A stretch of 64,000 bases of DNA from Papio anubis. Lineage: Eukaryota; Chordata; Mammalia; Primates; Cercopithecidae. The notes beneath the pieces were generated by a model. It worked only from the letters and a program-made list of their open reading frames with translations, was not told the origin of the DNA and did not search any database. A program made the position numbers and the translations under genes. The stretch lies in assembly GCF_008728515.1 (NCBI RefSeq), contig NC_044983.1, forward strand, positions 128,149,139-128,213,138. The letters are read 5' to 3'. Shown one piece after another: positions 12,016 to 24,100 of the stretch; positions within the stretch are counted from its first letter, which is position 1; each line of letters begins with the position of its first letter.

Positions 12016-12056
12016 GCAGTGGTTTCTCCTCCTTCCTCCTGGGAAGGGCCAGGAAA
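12016..12056 (+). promoter_or_regulatory. TG: Predicted cap site and 5' UTR of TG
   Basis: The leader begins at 'gcagtggtttctcctcc', which matches the start of the human thyroglobulin mRNA as I remember it, giving a 41-base 5' UTR. It ends in AGGAAA before ATGG, so there is a purine at -3 and G at +4, a strong start context. The exact cap base is inferred. Confidence 0.75.
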
Positions 12057-12123
12057 ATGGCCCTGGTCCTGGAGATCTTCAGCCTGCTGGCCTCCGTCTG
12101 CTGGGTGTCGGCCAATATCTTTG
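12057..12123 (+). CDS. TG: TG exon 1: signal peptide and mature N-terminus
   Basis: Encodes residues 1-22 and the first base of codon 23. A hydrophobic core (LVLEIFSLLASV) is followed by the expected cleavage after Ala19 (VSA/NIF), so the mature protein starts at Asn20. The start codon is the only ATG in strong context after the TATA box. The donor is TTTG/gtaagt. Residue 9 is Ser where I remember Thr in human. Confidence 0.96.
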
Positions 12124-15100
12124 GTAAGTTGTGAGGCCATGGAGCCAGACATGGGGAGGGAGCTCCAGTGTCAGCCAGGCTCTGCCTTGGGCCTTTGAAC
12201 AGATGCAATCGAATTTAATCTTCACAAATGCCCACAAGTCAGTAATTTTCTTTTTCTTTTTTTTTTCAGATAAAGAGGCAGATCTAGAGAGAGGCAAACT
12301 GAATTACTTGAGGTCACAGAGCTAGTGATTGATGGAGCAGAGATGGGAAATGTGGTTGATCTTCCTAATTCAATTCTAGGTCACCCTCGCCCCGCCATTT
12401 TGGCAAACTTTTGGCATTGACCTTGGGTTTTTATCCCCTTAGCTATTCCAAAGTCTGTGTCATCCATAAGAGGTATTTAAGAAGCCATAGAAAAAGAAAT
12501 CTACTTGTGGAGTGAAATAGCCCTAAGTTCTGTCCTTGGCTCAGCCACTAACCCGTGTGACTTGGGGCAAAGTGCCAAGCTTCTGTGTTTTTTTTTTTTT
12601 TTTTTAAAAAGTAAACAAATAACACATGCCTCATGATGTGGTTGTGATTTCTGGGTAGGATCCTGTGTGTTATAAGAGTTCTCAATGGAGAATACGTCAT
12701 GTATGTTATTAATTAATTTGTATTTCAATGTGTATCTGGAAGGTGCTACATCTGCAGGGCATGGCTTGATAGATTCAAGAACTTCCTTATGGTTCTCTAA
12801 CTTACTCCAAATAGCCTCACGAGAATTGCGGCGGGGTGGGGGTGGGCGGGGAATGTGTAGTCCCAGCGTTGATTTTGGAATCCTTCACTTGCCAGCTACG
12901 TGACTTTGGGCAGACGACTTTCACTGCCTGAGAGTTGGTGCCTCATGAGTGACAAGGATATATTGCCTGTCACCTCTTAGGGGAATGTTGCACATTGAAT
13001 GAGTTAATGTCATACTGGAAAAAAGTGTGCTTAGCTGCCAAATTTTAAGATAGGCTGTCATAGGTAATGATGATAATCCTGGAAAAGCACCTGTGCTTAT
13101 GAGAGCCCATCTCTCCTGGCAGCCCAGTCCACACTCTTCTCTGATGAATCACTTTTCTTTTCCTAGAGTACCAGGTGGATGCCCAGCCCCTTCGTCCCTG
13201 TGAGCTGCAGAGGGAAAGGGCCTTTCTGAAGCAAGCAGACTACGTGCCCCAGTGCGCAGAGGATGGCAGCTTCCAGTAAGGCTTATGTCAGCAGCAGCTT
13301 ATGTCAGTAAGGCTTGGACCTCTCAAGGTCCAAGATGCCATAAACAGCATCTCATGCCTTCCCCTCTCTTCCCAAGCTCTGCCCTACAACTCCTTTGTGC
13401 TTGTGAGGCTTGGTCACTGTCATTTGGAGGTGCCCGCCTTTCAGTTCCCCAAGCTGATCAACACTGGACAATCTGACCACGTGAACCCCAATCCATGCTT
13501 CATCCTCCCACTGCCCTCCCTTCTCTTCCTGACATCACTCTTTCTGTGATGGCTTGAATAAACGATGTGTGTGGGGGTGGGGCAGAGTTGAGGGGGGTGT
13601 CAAATGATCTGTGCTTTGGGACCTCTCCCTCCTCCAAGTATCCTCTTGAGAAGCTGGGGTGGTGGAAGCAGAGGCTGCCTTGACTTCCCAGTCCTTAGCT
13701 GCCGCCGACCCTGCCCAGGCCAGCTCTCTAGGCTGCCTCTGGGCTTCTGGGCCACTGTCTCCTCATTGAGCTGCTCTCTGAAAGGGGTTTCTCCAGCTGC
13801 CCTAATGCAGACTTGGGGCCTGAGACCCTCTCTGTGGTGAGTGTGGTAATAATCTAGACAATTCTTCCCTGCGGAATAGACAGGAATCCTTTGCACTGTG
13901 CAGGCAATTGAAATTTCCCTGTGCTATTCCAGTCATGTTGAATCAGGGGAACTCCATCTCTATGACTGCGTTCTGGGAAACATCTGTGAAACATCCCTCC
14001 CTGTCACTATCTTATGTACACTCTTAACGTGTACTAACCTCCCACCAGTGTACAGAGACGCTTAGATCTCTGGGAATTCTGGAACAGCAAGGAAGGAGTT
14101 AAGGAGGAAGTCTCACTTTCCCCAGCCTTATTTATGTTCCCATTCCCACGTCTCTTGTTCCAGGCTCTTGCAGTTTCAAACCTGGCTTCTCTTCAGGAGG
14201 CTTTGCATACACTGTTCCCTTTACCTGGAATATCTTTTACTTTCTTATACCTCCGACCATCCTGCAGGTCTCAGTTCAGTCATGATTTCTGAGGAGTCAA
14301 CTCTATGACCTGGCCTGACCCCACCCATGTGCTTCCCACTATACCCTGCCGGCCCCTGACCCCACTAACATCCCACCCCCAAGTCCCCACTCCCTATCCA
14401 TACAGTGTGGGCACTGCCTTTACCCTCTGCAGCCTCATAATGACTGAGGACACTTGGTGGATGTGGCTGAAGCCCTGCACTCCAGGGTGGATCACTTGCT
14501 TCGGGGCTGGCAGGCTGGACACGTGGTGAATGAATGGCTGGGCAGGAGCCAGAGCAGGTGTTAGCCAGGCAGGAAAAGTGGGGCTTTTCCATTCCCAGGT
14601 CAGCCACCCTTCTCCACTCCACTCTCTCCCTAATTTATACGAACCAAAACTTGGAAGAATTGAAACGAAGAAAAAAAGTAGCCTCGGTGGGAGCCGGCGT
14701 GTGGCTTTGGGGGCCCATCCCAGAGTCACCTGGTCTGTGTCTCCTCCTCAGGACTGTCCAGTGCCAGAACGACGGCCGCTCCTGCTGGTGTGTGGGTGCC
14801 GATGGCAGCGAAGTGCTGGGCAGCAGGCAGCCAGGCCGGCCTGTGGCTTGTAAGTGGGAATGGGGGACGTCCCTTGGAGGGAACCTGCTAGGACAACTCA
14901 CTTCCAGGAATGAGCACTGGGTTTGGGTGGGTGGCTGAGCAGGTCCTCCCTCTGGGCTGCTGGCTTCTCCTCTGTGAATAAGAATCGTTCCTTGCAAGCC
15001 GTGGAAGGCCGTCTTTCCTGCAGGGCCACTGTGAAAGGCCAGTCATTTGTTCAACAAATATCTACCCAGTTCCTCCCATGAGCCAGGCACCATGCCTGGT

Positions 15101-18100
15101 GCTGAGAAGACAATGGTGAACAGATATCAACGTCTCCTGAAATCAGAAAGTCACCAGAAAAATACCAAGTGCCTTCTCACCCGTAGTGTGAGGTGTTTCT
15201 AAAATTTAAGACTTGGGTCAAAGCTATCCAGTTAAGGTAATTATTGTAGTGAGTAATCAAAGAAACACAGTCCCCATTTAAAGCATGTCATAACCCTAAA
15301 ACAACAGTTAACTTAAGGCAACCACCTCAAAATGAGGAAATTGAACCTAAAACCAAAACTATCCCTTGATGGATTAAAAGCTCTGTTTGGGGCACTGGTT
15401 TTATGCATCTAGTGTGGCTGTCATGGGAGCATGCTGACCCCATACTCTCCTGCTGTGTGAGCTTGGCTGAGTCAGGCATCCTCACTGAGCTATGGGTCCT
15501 CATCTGTAACATAAATATAGCATCTGCCTTGTATGATGTTGTGAGGATTTAGAACACGTGTAAACACTGGGCACATAGTAGGTATTCAATAGGGGGCGAT
15601 CGTTGCTAATGTCTCAGTCCATTTGTGTTGCTATAAAGAAATGCCTAAGGCTAATTTATAAAGAAAAGAGGTGTGTTTGGCTCACAGCTCTGCAGGCTGT
15701 GCAGAAGCATGCCACTAGCTTCTGCTGCTGGTGAGGACCTCAGGCTGCTTCCACTCATGGTGGAAGGGGAAGAGGAACCATCTGTGCAGAGATCATGTGA
15801 TGAGAGAAAGCTAGAGAGACAGAGGGTGGAGGTGCCAGGCTCTTTTTAACATTCAGCTCTTATGGACACTAATAGAGCTGGAACTCACTCACTCCGAGGG
15901 AAGGCATTCATCTATTCATAAGGGATCCACCTCCAGGACTCAAACACCTACCACATTGGGGATCAGATTTCAACATGAGATTTGGAGGGGACAAATGCTA
16001 AAACCATAGCAGTTAATGTCGCTAACCTTCACTCAGAGTGGTGAAGCAGCTTCCCTAGGGTTACACAGCGAGCCCGGGGAGAAAACTGTGTAACTCAGAA
16101 AAGCTCTGCTAATACGAGGCCTGCACTCGATCCCATCTCCCCTCCACAGTACTGTGCTCTGGGATACCTGACTGATTGATGTAGCACCAGCGAGATCTAC
16201 CCTTCCCTAACTCAGTCCACAGGATACTAGCTAGGCCTGTTCTGTGGCTGCCACCCCATCACTGAGTGTCCTTGGGTGTGTCATTACCCTCTCAGCTGTG
16301 TCGCTCTGGGGAGGAAGCATGAGTTTTCCTGGGCTCAGTCCCTGGAAATTTCCCCGCAGTTCTATCTAACACTGCTCCTTGTACCCACAGGTCTGTCATT
16401 TTGTCAGCTACAGAAACAGCAGATCTTGCTGAGTGGCTACATTAACAGCACAGACACCTCCTACCTCCCTCAGTGTCAGGATTCAGGGGACTACACGCCT
16501 GTCCAGTGTGACGTGCAGCAGGTCCAGTGCTGGTGTGTGGATGCAGAGGGGATGGAGGTGTATGGGACCCGCCAGCTGGGGAGGCCAAAGCGATGTGAGT
16601 TTCACTGAGCGCCTGTACCCCTAGAGCTGGGAAGGGGCTGAAGCTTTCCTCACTGCGATCCAAAGCGTTTAGGGTTTCCTGCTGAAGTGGGCAGAGAACC
16701 AGGTCCACAGTAGGGAAAATAAAAGCTTCAAAGGGAAGGTTTTATTATTCTCATATTTCCATATGGTAGACAAGCCATATTTGCTGGCTGATCATTAGAA
16801 ACATGAGCAGGATTTCATTGAACGTTGTGAGTCTCCTGTTGCAGACCCAAGTCACTGCGTGGGTCTCTAACTGTCACGTGTATAGTGCAAGCACAGCCAT
16901 GTGCTGCATATGGGTGTTTTGCTCACCAGTGGACCACATACATGACAGTGGTCCCATAAGATTATAATAGAGCTGAAAAATTCCTATTGCCTAGTGATGT
17001 AATGATGATATTGACCCCGAGCAGGCTTAGGCTAATGTGTGTGTGTATCTGTTCGTTTTTAACAAAAAAAGTTTAAAAGTAAAACAAAAATTTAAAATGG
17101 GGAAAAGTTTATAGAAGAAGGATATGAGGAAAGAAAATATTTTTGTACAGCTGTACCATGTGTTCCTGTTTTAAGCTAAGTGTTTTAAAGGTGTCAAAAG
17201 TTTTAAAAAATTAAAAAATTTATAAAGTAAAAATGTTGCAGTACACTAAGGTTAACTTATTATTGAAGAGAGAGAAAAATTATGAACTTAGTGGAGCCTG
17301 AGTGCGCAGGGTTGATAAAGTCTACAATAGTGAACAGGAATGTCCTCGGCTTTCACATTCACTCACTGACTCACCCAGAGCAACTGCCAGCCCTGCAAGC
17401 TCCGTTCATGCTAAGTACCCCATACAAGTGTACTATTCTTTATCTTTTATACTGTATTTGTACTGTACCGTTTCTATGCTTAGGGATGTCTAGATACACA
17501 AATACCGTTGTCTTACAATTGCCTACAGTATTCATTACAATAACATGCTGTACAGGTTTGTAGCCTAGGAGCACTAGGCTAGACCATATAGCCCAGGTGT
17601 GCCGTAGGCAAGTCATCCAGGTCTGCAGAAGTACACTCTATGAAGTTTACACAGCGATGAAACTGCCGAACGATGCATTTCTCAGAGCTTGTCCCCACTG
17701 CTAAGGGACACATGACTGTATATGCTGCTCAACTGCAGAAACATGTGTCTACTCATACATAAGAATTTTTTTTTTTTCATGAAAATGTTTAGGTCCAAGG
17801 AGCTGTGAAATAAGAAATCGTCGTCTTCTCCACGGGGTGGGAGACAAGTCACCACCCCAGTGTTCGGCAGAGGGAGAGTTTATGCCTGTCCAGTGCAAAT
17901 TTGTCAACACCACAGACATGATGATTTTTGATCTGGTCCACAGCTACAACAGGTAAGGGGAGCCGGGGTGTGCCTGTCACTGGGCCATCACCTGCCAAGC
18001 CCACACTCACCTTGAGCTGGGGGCCTCCATGTGTCATACGTGCAGCATGATAAGGAATTAAGAGCCACCTCATTCTCATGAGCCGTGCTGGGCATATAAA

Positions 18101-21100
18101 GCGCCACGGCATTTTTTAACAAGACAAACTGGCAATCGGTATTTAATGAAAAATAGATGTGGCCTCTGGCCAATGAAATGTAAAACATCAGAATGTGAAG
18201 ACATATGGGCTAGGTGCCTACTGCATCATTTTTCATTGTAGCAGGAAACTGGGAATAAAGTGATCATCAAAAGGTGGCTGGCTGAATAAATGTGAATCTG
18301 CCATAACTATTTATGTAGCCATTAAAAAGACTGCATTAGAGCTGCTAGAACATTTGACCTGGAGAGGAGGCCACAGTATATTGTGATAATACAATACAAG
18401 ATACAAAGCACAGAAAATATAATATGCTTTAATTTTTAAAGAACAAATAAGCAAAAAGATTCTTTATACATGCTTATATGACTATATTACTATGCAGGTC
18501 TCTGCACAAGACTATGTGAGCACAGAGTATAAGAGGAAGGAGCATACAGTATGTGGTCATCCCGGGCTGCTTTAGGGCCAGGGCTGCTCTGCAGAAGAAA
18601 GAGCAGGCAGAAGGCCGGGTGCAGTGGCTCACATCTGTAATCCCAGAACTTTGGGAGGCCGAGGTGGTCAGATCATGAGGTCAGGGGTTTGAGACCAGCC
18701 TGGCCAATATGGTGGTACACCGTCTTTACTAAAACGAATGCAAAAACTAGCCAGATGTGGTGGCATGCACCTGTAGTCCCAGCTACTCCGGAGGCTGAGG
18801 CAGGAGAATCACTTGAACCTGGGAGGCAGAGGTTGCAGTGAGTCGAGATTGTGCCACTGTAGTCTAGCCTAGGTGACAGAATAAGACTCTGTCTCAAAAG
18901 AAAAAAATAAAATAAAATAAAACATAAGTAAATAAAGAGGAGGCAGAAAGGGGATCTGCAGAAAAGGAAAAAAGGCAACATTCCCAAAAGCATGGATATC
19001 ATTATATTTGTGAATTTTTGTAAACTGTGTGTATATGTGCACTTATGAATAACTTTAAAAATGTAAATAATGATATAAACAGAGAGAGGAATTATAGATC
19101 TTGATCCAAATAGCCAGGGTAGCTTCTGGTCATCCACGGTGGCCACTTGTTTATGTAAAGGGTTCATGCAGACTTCAGATGTAACTGAACCATTTGGATT
19201 AAAAAGAAAAATGAATACTAGTCTGCAAAGACTGATATGAATTCTCTTGGAGAACTTGAGCCTCTCTGTGGCTGGCTTCCAAAACAACCAGCTTCTTTCC
19301 CTGTGTGAGGGAGGAAATTCTCATGGGCTGTGCCAGGAGGAATCTCAGACTAGCAGCCTGTGTGCCGAACTGTCCCTTAGGCAGACGTTGTTGGAACTGC
19401 ATCATATCTTAAAAACTGGAAACTTTTATTAGGTTATACCACATGAAATTTCCATTTTTGTAGGTTAAAAAGTAGTTGAACATGAGCAGTTTCATATGTT
19501 CAACCTAAAACACACAATTCTGAATTCCTGATTTTAAAGAACAAGGGTGGGAAGCTGCACACACGCACTCACTGGTGGCATCAAGACACTGGCTTTGCTG
19601 CTCTTTTAACACCAAGGACACGCCCTTCTGTGCTCCAGGTCCCTCCGTGCTCTGTTGCCACACACCTGCCTACTTCATCCATTTATATGACCTGCCTGGT
19701 CCTGCCTTCTGCCTGGTCCTGTCTTCTGCCTTTGCCACTGCTTAGCACAGTGACCTGGCCGCTTACTCTCTCAGAGCCTCAGTGTTCCCATCCATCAAAT
19801 GGAGGACAATGCCTTGCTCATTACATCATAGTGAAGATTCGATGAGGCCTCACCTATGAAACCATGGGTGCAAATTTACAAAGTTGTAAATTACTATACT
19901 TCCATAGGGAATTCTCATGCATCAGCCAGCTTCAGCAAATGTAGGTTAGATTTTTTCCCTCCAGACCTGGCCTGCCTGCGAGCACGTATAAATCTCAGCC
20001 AGTTTTACTGAATGCTCATTGCTGCAAACCAACGTATTCTCAGTTCAAGATCACCTGACTGCTTACTATATATAGGGAATTTTATATCCTTTAACCTACC
20101 TTAATACTTACAGAAATAATTAGATAATTATTGTCCCTACTATAAAAATGATTACTGAAACACAGAGGTAAAGGAACTCACGCTAATAAGCCTAGGTGCT
20201 AGAACTGTCTGGCTCCTTTTAGTATCCCACATAATGTAACTCATCTCTGTTCCCCCAGTGCATGGCATACAGCCTTGCATGCAGCAGGTCTGGAATCTGT
20301 GCTTAAGGAACTGGTGAATGATCCAAGGGTGGGTGCCACATTGAAGTTGAGGTACAATTCACAGCTATTTCCACAAGAGGGCAGTCGAGTTAAATGCAAA
20401 AGTTCAGAACTAAGCATCCTTTGTTTAAAAGAAACACAAAAATGTACTCCTGAAATGGGATCCTTTTCATTTTGTAAGCAAGCATGTCTCTGAGCAAATT
20501 CTGGTATTGAAAGGTCATGGGAAGGGTTGAGTGGTTGGTTACTGGAAGCCCAGCTGTAATCAGGGATTTTCCGACACTTAAGTAGACCTGGGCAGTCGCT
20601 GGCCCAGTGACTCCTCTGGGCACAGTGGAAGGAGCCTTGGAGGCCATATAGAGGGCCTAAGCTTAGCAACTCAGGTTTCCAGGTAAAATACGAGACGGCA
20701 AGTTATGTTTGAATTTCAGACAGCAAAGAGTAATTTTTTTTTTTTTTCAATGTAAGTATGTTTCAATATTGTAGCAAGCATTTGAAGCCTGGGGTTGGGG
20801 AAGGGTATATCATAATCACCATCAGACTTGGATTTCTGAAAGAATGGAATGGTGAGGGGAGAGCAGAGTGTGTGCAAGGAGGCAACCCTCCGAGTTTGGA
20901 GGCTACTGCACTAGTCCAGGCAAGAAACAATGTTGACATGGAGCAAGCGTCGGAGAGGACAGCCGAGAGATGGGGTGAGACTGGAGGAATATTTACCAGA
21001 TGGAACCCACAGAATTTGATGAAGGAATTGATATGGAGGTGAGGGTCGGGGGGAGTAAAGAATGACTCCTAAGTCTGGTTTCTGGATGGATTCTTGAGGA

Positions 21101-24100
21101 TAAATTTGAAAAGGAAAAGCCACAAGCTTTGTTTTGGAATATTGAATCTAAGGGGACTTTTGGGGAAAATTCAAATGGAGAAGTGACAGAAGGCAATTAC
21201 TTCCCTGGGGCTACCAGAAGGCTGGAATCCTGTGGGCAGCTCATTCACTGACCTGTTGCTGTGAGTTATTTTTGTGCCGGGTGATGGTTTGCACTTGAAT
21301 TTGGCAATGGTGTTTGCCCATCTGAAGTAGGTCCTTTTGCCCTTCAAGAAGGCCACTGCTTACAATATCTGTTTGGCTGGAAAATTTTAAAGAACCATGT
21401 TGTAATGGGGAGCAAGCTTCACTGGTCCTTCTGACTCATGCTCCATCTTTCATATTGTGCTAGCCCAACCATTAACTGTGGACACACATTCTGACCAAGC
21501 AGATTATAAGTAAAGGTCTAAAAAGCCTTCAAGCATGGCTAATGCCATTATCAAAGCCTTAATGATCTGAGTTAATTGACTTCTTTATTAACCCTTGTCC
21601 TTAATGACTAAACACACTCAAACTTCTTAGCAACCAGTCTAACTTCAAATGCCTTAGCCACCCATACTACCCAGATTGCCCAGTGGGAAGAAGGACCAGA
21701 TGTGTCTTAATATATGGCAAAAGGGCATTGTAACCAGAACGTGGAAGGTACTGTATGGAGAAATCCTCACTGTGGAACCACCAGATCACCCTCACTACAG
21801 ACACCTGCGGTGGTTGGCTATGCATCAGGTGCTCTGCTAGGCTATGGCCCCCGCTTATTTTATTTTATTTATTTATTTATTTATTTGAGACAGAGTCTCA
21901 CTTTGTCACCCAGGCTGGATTGTAGTGGTTTTTAGTAGAGATGGGGTTCACTATGTTGGTCAGGCTGGTCTTGAATTCCTGACCTCAAGTGATCCACCCA
22001 TCTCGCCTCCCAAAGTGCTGGGATTACAGGTGTGAACCACCGCACCCGGTATGGCCTCTTCTTTTAAGGAGCACCCTCCCTAGTGCAGGAGAGAATGAAA
22101 TGCATGGCTCATTTGTGAGTCAGTGTTTAGATTTCTAAATAACTGCCTGTGGGAGACGTTAGAGAATCTGACTGAGCCCGGAGGCAGGAATCGTACTCTG
22201 AAAATGAACAAGACCAGATGCCCAGTGGAGACCAGAATTTCGCATTCCTCTGAGCCTTGGTTGTAATTTCTCCGTCTAGGCTGGCCATAATCTGAGCATA
22301 AACTCAGAAATGCCACCCCTTGCCTCTCCGCTAGCATTTGCTTTCTTGAGGATTCTTCTATGGCTACCTGAGATTTTGCTTTTTATTCAACAAAAGGCAA
22401 ACGTCCTTTTCCACCAGATTGTGGGCACAGAGAAAATTCGGAAGATCCTGAGCTTGAACTCGTTGGTGACTGCAGGGCAGGGCTCCTGAAAGACTGTGCT
22501 TTGTTGGAGTGGTAGTCCAAAATATATGTTACTTTTTAATTTTTAAAAATTATGTAGATTTTATCTTCCTCCTTTCTTCTGATATGCCCAAAACAGGATA
22601 AAAATGGAAATTAGAGGGAATCATGAGGAAGACAAAATAAAAGTAGAAAATCAGAATAAGGCAAGGCAAAGATTGGCCCACATCACTCATTCTACAAAGT
22701 CATAACAAACGTGAGGGGCTGCATATTTGACTCTGAGCTCCCTGTAACCAAAGAAAAGAAAAAATAGCCTAAGTTACTTGGTTTCTACCAGATAAAAATA
22801 AGAGTTTCTCAGGGATCACAATGTTTTCTTCTATTGATGATGGAGGGAACTTGGTTCCTCAGATCCTCAGGTCCTCATGAAGGGGAGAACACCGTATGCC
22901 ACAGGGGACCATCGGACTTGACAGTGTCCTGCTGCTGAAGGACCAGTGGTTTCCAAAGGCCAGTGCCTATAAAAAGCACCTTCAGTGCTAGCGTGCTGGC
23001 TCACGCATGTAATCCCAGCACTTTGGGAGGCCAGGGTGGGCAGATCACGAGGTCAGGAGATCAACGCTATCCTGGCTAACATGGTGAAACCCTGTCTCTA
23101 CCAAAAATATAAAAAATTAGCTGGGTGTGGTGGCGGGTGCCTGTAGTCCCAGCTACTTGGGAGGCTGAGGCAGGAGAATCGCTTGAACCCGGGAGGCAGA
23201 GGTTGCAGTGAGCTGAGATCACGCCACTGCACTCCAGCCTGGCGACAGAGCCAGACTCTGTCTCAAAAAAAAAAAAAAGCATCTTCAGGTGCTGTATTTC
23301 AGAGACTGCGAATCTTGGGTCCTGGCGTTCTCTACCAGACTTGTACCTCCCTCGCTGACTACCAATATCTCTATTTTCCTTGCTGCCCACACCTGTGGTT
23401 CTGTCTCCCACCTTGAAGTTGGAGGCATGTAAACGACCCTTCTAGATATGTTCTTCCCTCCTCTGTTGTCTCCTGGTCAAATCACCATTCATGGCTTTAG
23501 AATCCCACTCAAACTCACCTCCTTTGGGGGCATTCTTTGGTCCAGCTATCCCAAGGCTAGCGATGGAACCAGACTGTCCAGCTTTCATCTGGGCTTTGGG
23601 TTCGGTCTCAGTAGTTTGACTTCTTTTGGTTGATGTGTGGGGCAGGAGATCTAATAAGGAGGAGGCTAAAAGTATGACAGAGTCCCTGTTCCCTGATGAC
23701 AGTAAATCACTAATGACAGTAGCAGAATAATAGTTAAACAATCTTCATGGTGCTAATTATTATTTTGGAGAAGGAGTCCAAAATGCATAGATGATGATAT
23801 CATTTCAGAAATTAGCCACAGAATCAAATTGTATCAAATGAAATTGTGGGCACACAGGAAATTGGGAAGATTCAGAACTTGAAGTCACTGGTGATTGCAG
23901 GACAGGGCCCCCAAAGGACTATGCTCTATTGGAGAGGTAGTCTTTGGCCACCTGCTGTCGTTGGAAGGCCATTGGAAATGGACTTGGGATTCTGGTCCCT
24001 GGTGTTGGCTGGATGATCTTGACCCAGTCACCTCATCATGCAGAATCCCAGTTTTCTCATTTGGGAAATGGAGATTTTTAAAGGGTTGTGAGAATTAAAT

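Noticed and set aside
18673..19287. 204-codon minus-strand open frame in intron 5
   Set aside because: Its C-terminal part is translated antisense Alu (the familiar 'SPRLDYSGTISTHCNL' type peptide) and the rest is intron. No splice or start support.
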